Of a stretch of DNA of 6,580 nucleotides, positions 1 through 5,949 are shown piece by piece. The position numbers were made by a program, and so were the translations under genes. Source of the stretch: Wenzhouxiangella sp. GTDB lineage: Bacteria; Pseudomonadota; Gammaproteobacteria; Xanthomonadales; Wenzhouxiangellaceae. The stretch spans positions 1 through 6,580 of the forward strand of contig JAGYMV010000042.1 in the NCBI GenBank assembly GCA_018400355.1, written 5' to 3'. How positions within the stretch are numbered: position 1 is the stretch's first letter; each line of letters starts with the position of its first letter. The notes below the pieces were generated by a model that saw nothing but the letters and a program-made list of their open reading frames with translations, did not search any database and had not been told where the DNA came from.

Positions 1-1924
1 ACTGACCGCTTACTTTGTCGAGCGTGCCCGCGGAGGTGTGGGGTTGATGGTCACAGGTGGCATTGCCCCGAATCGCCGAGGTTCTCTGGGGCCACTGGCC
101 TCAAAGCTCACCAATGCCTGGGAGGTCAAGCGCCACCGCATGCTGACCGAAGCTGTGCATGAGGCCAATGGCCGCATCTGCATGCAAATCCTGCACGCTG
201 GCCGCTACGCTTATCATCCGTTTTCTGTTGCACCATCGGCCATTCAATCACCGATCACGCCGTTTAAGCCCAAGGCGTTGTCCAGCTCGGGCATCGAGGG
301 GCAGATCAAAGATTTTGTGCGCTGTGCGCGGCTCGCCCAAAAGGCAGGCTATGACGGCGTCGAGGTGATGGGTTCTGAGGGTTATTTTATCAATCAGTTT
401 TTGGTGCCCCGCACCAACAAGCGCGCCGATCGCTGGGGTGGCAGTTGGGAAAATCGGATGCGGCTGCCCGTTGAGATTGTCAAACGCACGCGTGAGGCGG
501 TGGGTGATCAGTTCATTATCATTTATCGACTCTCGATGCTCGATATGTTGGCCGATGGCAATACTTGGGAAGAGGTGGTGTCTTTGGGTCAAGCGATCGA
601 GGCGGCCGGTGCAACGATTATCAACACCGGCATTGGTTGGCATGAGACACGCATTCCAACGATTGCCACTTCAGTGCCCAGAGGTGCATTTACTTGGGTC
701 ACACGAAAGCTCAAAGGGGCGGTGAGCATTCCATTGGTGACCACCAACCGCATCAACATGCCGCAGACCGCCGAGGCTGTATTGGCCAAAGGGGATGCGG
801 ACATGGTTTCCATGGCCAGGCCTTTTCTAGCAGACCCCGATTGGGTGGTCAAAGCCAAAGACAATCGAGTCGATGAAATCAATACCTGCATTGGCTGCAA
901 TCAGGCTTGCTTGGATCATGTGTTCAAGGGCAAGGTGGCCTCTTGTTTGGTCAACCCGCGCGCCGGCCACGAGACCGAGCTTGTGATTGGGCCGACCACC
1001 TCACCCAAGCGAGTGGCGGTCATTGGCGCAGGGCCGGCCGGGCTCGCTGCAGCCACCACCGCTGCCAAACGCGGCCATCAGGTGAGTCTGTTTGACCAAG
1101 CCCAAGAGATTGGGGGTCAATTTAATTTGGCCAAACGCATTCCGGGCAAAGAGGAGTTTGTCGAGACCCTGCGCTATTTCCAAAAGCAACTGGAACTGCA
1201 CAACGTGCAGGTGCACTTGGGCCAACGCGTTGAGCCTGCTCAGTGGTCCACCAAAGATTTTGATGAAGTGATTCTAGCCACTGGTGTGGTGCCCAGAGAC
1301 CCGCGCATCAACGGACAAAACCACCCCAAGGTGGTGAGTTACATTGATGTGTTGCAAGGCCGGGTTCAGGTGGGTCGAAAAGTCGCGGTGATTGGGGCCG
1401 GCGGCATTGGTTTCGATGTCAGCGAATTTTTGCTCCACACCCATGTGCCAGAGACACCCGATCCAAACACGCCAAGCTCGGATGCGTTTTTTAAGACCTG
1501 GGGTGTGGACACCACGCTCGCAAGACGAGGCGGTGTGGAAGGGCTCTCGCCTGACTTTGGAAAGCCCGAACGAGAGATTTGGTTGCTGCAACGAAAAACT
1601 TCCAAGCCGGGTGCGTCTTTGGGTAAGACCACCGGATGGATTCATCGCACCAGTTTGAAAGGCCACGGTGTCCACTTGTGGTCTGGGGTGAGCTATGACC
1701 TGATCGATGATCAAGGCTTGCACATCACCAAAGACCAACAAAGCCAAATCTTGGATGTGGACCATGTGGTGATCTGTGCCGGCCAGGTCTCTGATCAGAC
1801 CTTGTTGGCACCGCTCAAAGAAAAGGGCGTGTCGACCCACCTCATCGGTGGCGCGGATGTGGCCGCCGAACTCGATGCCAAGCGTGCGATCGATCAAGGC
1901 ACGCGCGTGGCCTGTCAACTCTAG
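1..1924 (+). CDS. fadH: NADPH-dependent 2,4-dienoyl-CoA reductase (5' end cut by window)
   Basis: This enzyme reduces 2,4-dienoyl-CoA intermediates to enoyl-CoA with NADPH, so that polyunsaturated fatty acids can pass through beta-oxidation. It is cytosolic and uses FMN, FAD and a 4Fe-4S cluster. The frame is open from base 2 to the TAG at 1922-1924 (640 visible residues). By recalled alignment to E. coli FadH (672 aa), about 39 N-terminal residues are missing, so the internal GTG at 38 is not the real start. Visible residues run as an old-yellow-enzyme TIM barrel (about 1-290), a cluster motif C-x2-C-x3-C-x11-C (C296, C299, C303, C315), an FAD Rossmann motif VIGAGPAG (codons about 1019-1042) and an NADPH motif VIGAGGIG (about 1388-1411). 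The equivalents of catalytic Tyr166 (Y128 in GSEGYF) and His252 (H214 in GWHE) are both present. It is the first visible gene of a three-gene set and looks intact and ordinary. Confidence 0.96.
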   Translation, partial: LTAYFVERARGGVGLMVTGGIAPNRRGSLGPLASKLTNAWEVKRHRMLTEAVHEANGRICMQILHAGRYAYHPFSVAPSAIQSPITPFKPKALSSSGIEGQIKDFVRCARLAQKAGYDGVEVMGSEGYFINQFLVPRTNKRADRWGGSWENRMRLPVEIVKRTREAVGDQFIIIYRLSMLDMLADGNTWEEVVSLGQAIEAAGATIINTGIGWHETRIPTIATSVPRGAFTWVTRKLKGAVSIPLVTTNRINMPQTAEAVLAKGDADMVSMARPFLADPDWVVKAKDNRVDEINTCIGCNQACLDHVFKGKVASCLVNPRAGHETELVIGPTTSPKRVAVIGAGPAGLAAATTAAKRGHQVSLFDQAQEIGGQFNLAKRIPGKEEFVETLRYFQKQLELHNVQVHLGQRVEPAQWSTKDFDEVILATGVVPRDPRINGQNHPKVVSYIDVLQGRVQVGRKVAVIGAGGIGFDVSEFLLHTHVPETPDPNTPSSDAFFKTWGVDTTLARRGGVEGLSPDFGKPEREIWLLQRKTSKPGASLGKTTGWIHRTSLKGHGVHLWSGVSYDLIDDQGLHITKDQQSQILDVDHVVICAGQVSDQTLLAPLKEKGVSTHLIGGADVAAELDAKRAIDQGTRVACQL

Positions 1925-1942
1925 ATAAAAAGAGACGAGCTT

Positions 1943-3337
1943 ATGAATACACCATCGTCTATCGAGCCCAGCCACTATCCAAATGTGATGGCTGATTTGC
2001 GCGCCACATTCGAATCGGGTTTGACCCGCGATCTGGCTTGGCGCGATCGTCAGTTGGCGGCCCTCAATGACTTATTGGAAGACCATGAAGACCGCATTGT
2101 TGAGGCACTGGGCCAAGACTTGGCCAAACCCAAACAAGAGGTCTTTTTGGGTGAGCTCGCTTTGCTGTACAGCGAGATCAAATACGCCCGCAAACATCTT
2201 AAAAAATGGGCCAAGCCCAGAGGTGTGCGCACCCCGCTAGCCGGTCAGCCCGGCAAAAGCTTTATCGTGCCCGAGCCTGTCGGGGTGGTGTTGATCATTG
2301 GTGCGTGGAACTATCCCATTCAATTGATTTTGGGGCCGTTGATCCCCGCCATGGCCGCTGGCAACTGCGCGCTCCTCAAGCCCTCTGAGGTCGCACCAAA
2401 AACTGCGCACTTGGTCGCCACGCTATTGCCAGCCTATCTGGATCAGCGGGCCTATCGCGTGGTTGAAGGCGGAGTTGAGGAAACCACCGCGCTGTTGGCC
2501 GAACGATTCGATCACATCTTTTATACTGGCGGTTCAGCGGTGGGGCGCGTGGTGATGGCTGCCGCGGCCAAGCATTTAACACCCGTCACTTTAGAGCTCG
2601 GGGGTAAAAGCCCTTGTGTGGTAGACGACTCGGCCGATTTGAAATCGGCCGCGAGACGAATCATTTGGGGCAAGTGTTTAAACGCGGGACAAACCTGTAT
2701 CGCACCCGATTATGTGTTGGTGACACCGAAGCAAAAAGCCCCTTTGATCCAGATGCTTGGATCTGAACTCGATCGCATGTACGGCAAAGACCGGTTGAGC
2801 AGTTCTGATTATTGCAAGATCATCAACGAGCGTCACTTTGATCGTTTGGCTGCTTACCTAGACGAGGGTGAGATAGCCATTGGTGGCGAGACCGATCGGA
2901 CCACACTTAAAATCGCACCGACTGTATTGACGGATCTCAAGCCCGATGCCGAGTGCATGAGAGAGGAAATATTTGGGCCCATCTTGCCGGTGATTGAGGT
3001 GGCCAATGTTGAGGCCGCCATCGATTGGATCAAAGCCAGAGAAAAGCCACTGGCGGCTTATTTGTTCACTGGCAACTCGAGCCACGAGAAGAAATTTCTG
3101 GGCGCCATTTCGACCGGCAATGTGTGCATCAATGATGTGTTGATGTTCATGTTGGTCCCCGATCTTCCCTTTGGTGGGGTGGGTACCAGTGGCATGGGTC
3201 AATACCATGGCCGCGCTGGTTTTGATCAGCTCAGCCATCTAAAAGCGGTGATGCGCCGTGGCCGCTTTCCGGAAATTTGGATTCGATTTGCGCCTTACAG
3301 CGCCCTTAAAACTCGCTTATTAAAAATCTTTGGATGA
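1943..3337 (+). CDS. Class 3-type aldehyde dehydrogenase (fatty/aromatic aldehyde)
   Basis: This is an NAD(P)-dependent aldehyde dehydrogenase that oxidises aldehydes to carboxylic acids. At 464 aa it has the short length and the C-terminal signature of the ALDH3 branch, whose members act on medium and long-chain or aromatic aldehydes (the coniferyl aldehyde enzymes are relatives). Visible motifs are WNYP with the oxyanion-hole Asn (N123), the cofactor-loop motif FYTGGSAVG (193-201), the general base in TLELGG (E218), the nucleophile in NAGQTC (C252), EEIFGP (341-346) and the ALDH3-like PFGGVGTSGMGQYHG (409-423). All catalytic residues are present. The ATG follows fadH by 18 bases, with only a weak purine-rich ribosome site (AGAGACGAG, 1931-1939), so co-transcription with fadH is likely. 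The C-terminus (PYSALKTRLLKIFG) is amphipathic and could touch the membrane, but there is no clear transmembrane anchor. The exact substrate cannot be read from sequence; lipid-derived aldehydes are an inference from the neighbour. Confidence 0.93.
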   Translation: MNTPSSIEPSHYPNVMADLRATFESGLTRDLAWRDRQLAALNDLLEDHEDRIVEALGQDLAKPKQEVFLGELALLYSEIKYARKHLKKWAKPRGVRTPLAGQPGKSFIVPEPVGVVLIIGAWNYPIQLILGPLIPAMAAGNCALLKPSEVAPKTAHLVATLLPAYLDQRAYRVVEGGVEETTALLAERFDHIFYTGGSAVGRVVMAAAAKHLTPVTLELGGKSPCVVDDSADLKSAARRIIWGKCLNAGQTCIAPDYVLVTPKQKAPLIQMLGSELDRMYGKDRLSSSDYCKIINERHFDRLAAYLDEGEIAIGGETDRTTLKIAPTVLTDLKPDAECMREEIFGPILPVIEVANVEAAIDWIKAREKPLAAYLFTGNSSHEKKFLGAISTGNVCINDVLMFMLVPDLPFGGVGTSGMGQYHGRAGFDQLSHLKAVMRRGRFPEIWIRFAPYSALKTRLLKIFG

Positions 3338-3338
3338 G
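3332..3338 (+). promoter_or_regulatory. Ribosome-binding site of the VOC gene inside the ALDH stop region
   Basis: GGATGAG lies 5 bases before the ATG at 3344 and overlaps the last codon and the TGA stop of the aldehyde dehydrogenase gene. This placement supports the chosen VOC start and suggests translation of the two genes is linked. The ATG at 3339 that follows directly is read as Met-Gln-stop and is not a usable start. Confidence 0.6.
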
Positions 3339-3343
3339 ATGCA

Positions 3344-3808
3344 ATGACACACACCGCCACATCACCAACCACCCCCTTTCCCCGTTTTCATTTGGCGTTG
3401 CCCGTCACCGATCTCGATGAGACCTTGGCGTTTTATCGTGATGTGATGGCCTGTCCTGTGGGGCGGAGTGACACCCGTTGGGTGGATTTGGATTTTTTCG
3501 GGCACCAATTGGTGTTGCACCAAGTCGCGCCCGAAGACCACCCGACCATGGCCACCAATGAAGTCGATGCCCATGCGGTGCCAGCTGGTCACTTTGGCCC
3601 CATTTTGGAATGGGATGAGTTTCAGGCCATGGCCGATCGTTTCAAATCACACGGCATCGATTTTGTGATTGAGCCCTACATTCGGTTTGAAGGCAAGCGT
3701 GGCGAACAAGCCACGATGTTTGTGCGAGACCCGAGCAACAATCATCTGGAGTTCAAAGCATTTAGAGACATCAACATGCTCTTCGCCACAGACCTGGACG
3801 CCGACTAA
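3344..3808 (+). CDS. VOC-superfamily protein (predicted extradiol-dioxygenase-like, function unknown)
   Basis: This is a 154-aa single-domain protein of the vicinal oxygen chelate superfamily (glyoxalase/bleomycin resistance/extradiol dioxygenase fold). It resembles the family long labelled a predicted dioxygenase (COG3565 type), with recognisable stretches FHLALPVTDLDETLAFYRDV, WVDLDFFGHQ, IEPYIRFEG and EQATMFVRDPSNNHLEFKAFRD. The two beta-alpha-beta-beta-beta repeats span about 13-60 and 80-140. A plausible 2-His-1-Glu metal site is H16, H83 (AGHFG) and E136 (HLEFKAF), so it is probably a metalloenzyme, but no reaction is established for the family. It begins 6 bases after the aldehyde dehydrogenase stop and ends by overlapping the thrB stop on the other strand. 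Its place suggests a role in handling a product or toxic by-product of aldehyde or unsaturated-lipid metabolism. It is not a canonical glyoxalase I, and an antibiotic-resistance role is less likely. Confidence 0.85.
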   Translation: MTHTATSPTTPFPRFHLALPVTDLDETLAFYRDVMACPVGRSDTRWVDLDFFGHQLVLHQVAPEDHPTMATNEVDAHAVPAGHFGPILEWDEFQAMADRFKSHGIDFVIEPYIRFEGKRGEQATMFVRDPSNNHLEFKAFRDINMLFATDLDAD

Positions 3809-4755
3809 GCGTCCTCTTGGCGGATTAAAGACGCCCCTGGGGCATCCACGGGGCTGATGTGGGTGGTGGTGATCAGCCCATGACGTTCAAAGACAGTCGC
3901 CACCATAGAGGCGGCATGCCTCGCCTTGTTGGCACCATCAAACCAAGCAAACACACTCGGGCCCGCGCCTGAAATAGAGCCACCCAGTGCACCGGCGTCT
4001 CTGGCCACGCCCATGGCCTCATCGAAGCCTTGGATGCTGTGCTTTCGTCTCGGTTCAATTAAGTGATCGGTCAAACCCTCAGCGATTAATTCCATCTTGT
4101 TTTCATACAAGCCAACCAGTAGCCCAGACAGGCCAGCTTGTTGGCGGGTGATGGCATCCAGTTCGAAGGGTTTTTCTAGGGCGTGCCTGGCCTCATGGGT
4201 GAGGATCGATTGGTCTGAGTGCACAACCAAAGCGGTGAGTCCTTCGGGGACGGGCAGGGGGATTAAGCGTGTGGCCGTTGCCAACACCAGCCCGCCCAAC
4301 AACTGAGGCCCGACGTTGTCGCCGACCGCCTCGCCACTGGCGATGGATTCACCATGCAGCGCATAAGGGTAAAGATCGGCTTGGGCCAGAGGAGTTGGCA
4401 GCAACGCGTTGGTTGCCACCAAGGCGGCTGTGGCGCTGGCAGCCGACCCACCCAAGCCCGACCCCAATGGGATGCCTTTTTTGAGACTCAAGTGCACATC
4501 GAACGGAAAGCCAAGGTCATCGAGCAACGCTTGAACAGCGCGAGAGGCGGTGTTGGCTTGGGGTTCGGTGGGCAAATCAGAGACCACCCCTGAAATGGAT
4601 GCGATGGTGGCCGTGGGTGTGGTGGTTTTTTTGGGTGCTACTTGAGCGGTGACCTGATCGCCGAGGCCTTGGATACAGTGCCCAATCAAATCAAAACCCA
4701 CCGCCACATTGCCCACCGTGGCCGGTGAGAAGGCAGTGGCTTTTAGGACAGCCAC
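3805..4755 (-). CDS. thrB: Homoserine kinase (GHMP kinase family)
   Basis: It phosphorylates L-homoserine with ATP to O-phospho-L-homoserine, the committed step towards threonine, in the cytosol. The three GHMP-kinase motifs are visible: substrate motif FSPATVGNVAVGFD (9-22), ATP P-loop PLGSGLGGSAAS (96-107) and C-terminal GGSISGAGPSVF (258-269). ThrB-like positions include GDNVGPQLLGG (145-155), the Arg in THEAR (R190) and EPRRKHSIQGF (234-244). With the GTG start at 4755-4753 it has 316 residues, close to E. coli ThrB (310). The frame stays open to an ATG at 4938, but that extension lies inside the transporter gene and shows no ThrB sequence; GTG is the only sensible start near the first motif. 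The start overlaps the transporter's end by 13 bases and has no good ribosome site, which points to translational coupling. thrA and thrC, its usual operon partners, are not in view. The stop is TAG at 3807-3805. Confidence 0.93.
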   Translation of the reverse strand: MAVLKATAFSPATVGNVAVGFDLIGHCIQGLGDQVTAQVAPKKTTTPTATIASISGVVSDLPTEPQANTASRAVQALLDDLGFPFDVHLSLKKGIPLGSGLGGSAASATAALVATNALLPTPLAQADLYPYALHGESIASGEAVGDNVGPQLLGGLVLATATRLIPLPVPEGLTALVVHSDQSILTHEARHALEKPFELDAITRQQAGLSGLLVGLYENKMELIAEGLTDHLIEPRRKHSIQGFDEAMGVARDAGALGGSISGAGPSVFAWFDGANKARHAASMVATVFERHGLITTTHISPVDAPGASLIRQEDA

Positions 4756-5825
4756 AACAGCGCCACGCCCAGCATGATGAAGGTGGCCACCGCCGCCACG
4801 ACAAAACCCTTGGGACCGAGTGATCTGACTTCGCTGGGGGAAACCGACATGGCCAAGGCCGACATGGCCATGGCAAAGCCCAGCAAGCTGGCTTGATAGG
4901 CCAAAGCAATGGTCGAGGTCCACGCCGCTTGTAGCCACTGGCTGTCTTGGCCAGACACCACGCCATCGCCTAAGCTCCTGACCACAGATAAGGCCAAAAA
5001 CGCCAGAATAAACATGGGAAAAGGAACCGAACCGGCGTCTTCGGGATGGTCTAATTTCTGTGTTCGATGGTAGAACAACACCAGCGCCGGGATGACCACC
5101 AGCATCGTCGAGTTCCGCATCAGCTTGGCCACGGTGGCGCTGTCGAGCGTTTGATCGTTGGGCCAGAGCTGTTGATGGTAGACAGCCGCAGCGGTGACCT
5201 GAGCGGTGTCATGGATCACGGTCCCCAATGCCAGACCAATCAGCTCGGGATCGATCAAAGTGTGTTGCAGTATCAAAGGGTAGAGCAAAATCGCCATTAA
5301 GCCGAGCACACCAATACAGGCGATGGCATAGCAGGTCTCTTCGTGATGCGCTTTCAATGCTGGTGAGGCGGCTGCAATGGCTGAGGCGCCACAAATCGAC
5401 GTGCCGGCGGCCAATAAAATGGTCAAGCGGGGTGAGACACCCAACAATCGACCCAACCCCAACACCAAGATCAGCCCCGTGGCGATCATTAAAACGACCA
5501 GGGGCAAGGCTTGGCCACCTGTGTTGACGAGCTCTGTCAGGCTCAAGCGAACCCCGACCAGAGCCACGGCGGTTTTTAAGATGGGCCCTTTGGCCAACGC
5601 CAAGCCTCTCTCTAGCGCAGCCGTTGTCCTGGCAAAGCGCCCCAGCAACAGACCAGCCACGATGGCCACCAACATCGCGCTGACGGGGACTGGACCAATC
5701 GGTGGGGGCAAAGACTCAAATAAAGCCGCCACACCGGTGGCGGCTAAGGCCACAATCAGAACAAACACCAGCCCAGGCCAAGGAGAAGGGCTGGGTGGCT
5801 TTGTGTGGGGGCTGGGTGCGCTCAT
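4743..5825 (-). CDS. YeiH/UPF0324 family membrane transporter (putative sulfate exporter family)
   Basis: This is an inner-membrane protein of the YeiH family (UPF0324, COG2855), often annotated as putative sulfate exporter. With the ATG at 5825 it has 360 residues (E. coli YeiH is 349). Family signatures are GTSICGASAIAA (141-152) and GTVIHDTAQVTAA (201-213), the counterparts of the ICG and H-x2-AQV motifs of YeiH. About ten hydrophobic segments are visible, near 17-36, 46-62, 104-127, 131-152, 165-186, 193-213, 238-252, 268-284, 302-325 and 338-359. The first 18 residues are a Pro/Ser-rich tail (SAPSPHTKPPSPSPWPG). The frame is open upstream to 6008, with possible ATGs at 5879 and 5876, but that extension is not family-like and runs into the opposite gene. 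The 5825 start has a weak GGAT ribosome site 7 bases upstream. The substrate is not proven, and the transport direction is inferred from the family name only. It overlaps thrB downstream. Confidence 0.9.
   Translation of the reverse strand: MSAPSPHTKPPSPSPWPGLVFVLIVALAATGVAALFESLPPPIGPVPVSAMLVAIVAGLLLGRFARTTAALERGLALAKGPILKTAVALVGVRLSLTELVNTGGQALPLVVLMIATGLILVLGLGRLLGVSPRLTILLAAGTSICGASAIAAASPALKAHHEETCYAIACIGVLGLMAILLYPLILQHTLIDPELIGLALGTVIHDTAQVTAAAVYHQQLWPNDQTLDSATVAKLMRNSTMLVVIPALVLFYHRTQKLDHPEDAGSVPFPMFILAFLALSVVRSLGDGVVSGQDSQWLQAAWTSTIALAYQASLLGFAMAMSALAMSVSPSEVRSLGPKGFVVAAVATFIMLGVALLWLS
4844..4870. repeat. Short in-frame direct repeat (12 bases, 15-base period)
   Basis: CCGACATGGCCA occurs at 4844-4855 and again at 4859-4870, exactly five codons apart. 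On the coding (-) strand it gives the run AMAMSALAMS (319-328) in a transmembrane segment of the transporter. It is likely a local duplication or simply the result of repeated Ala-Met codons, with no sign of a separate function. Confidence 0.6.
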
Positions 5826-5949
5826 GGGCAATCCGTTTGGGTCTTGGTCTCTGGATGGGCGAAAAGGTGGTAGCATCATAGCGTTTTTAGACAGACATTG
5901 CCCGCTTGGGGCCGTGTTCGGGTTCACGATGCATAGAGGATCTAGATGA
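5826..5949. promoter_or_regulatory. Divergent intergenic region between the transporter-thrB operon and the S9 peptidase gene
   Basis: These 124 bases must hold the promoters of both divergent genes. On the - strand, TATGAT (5880-5875) is a possible -10 box that would start transcription roughly 43 bases before the transporter ATG at 5825, but no good -35 lies at the right distance. On the + strand no convincing -35/-10 pair for the peptidase gene was found; TAGACA (5888-5893) resembles a -35 but lacks a partner. No riboswitch or clear operator is visible. Confidence 0.45.
5935..5940 (+). promoter_or_regulatory. Ribosome-binding site of the S9 peptidase (signal-peptide form)
   Basis: AGAGGA lies 9 bases before the ATG at 5950. 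A second ATG at 5946, in another frame, sits at a closer 5-base spacing but is read only to the stop at 6015-6017 (23 residues without recognisable features). The 5950 start is preferred because it gives a signal peptide and runs on into the peptidase. Confidence 0.6.

Noticed and set aside
1274..1975. 233-codon open frame on the - strand opposite fadH
   Set aside because: It lies almost wholly antisense to an unmistakable fadH, has no recognisable domain and a His/Arg-rich composition typical of a shadow frame.
3833..3854. Possible hairpin GCCCC...GGGGC near the convergent gene ends
   Set aside because: It has only a 5-base stem with a 12-base loop, no following T-run, and lies within thrB codons, so it does not qualify as an intrinsic terminator.
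4756..4938. N-terminal extension of thrB to an ATG at 4938
   Set aside because: The added residues do not resemble homoserine kinase and lie within the transporter's last conserved segments; the GTG at 4755 gives the normal family length.
5826..5903. Inverted repeat GGGCAAT (5826-5832) / ATTGCCC (5897-5903) in the divergent region
   Set aside because: Seven bases with a 64-base gap is expected about as often as not by chance in a region this size; no symmetric operator spacing is seen.
5377..5949. 190-codon open frame on the + strand opposite the transporter gene
   Set aside because: It is antisense to clear YeiH-family coding sequence, rich in Lys/Pro/Thr without any motif, and has the look of a mirror of the membrane-protein codons.
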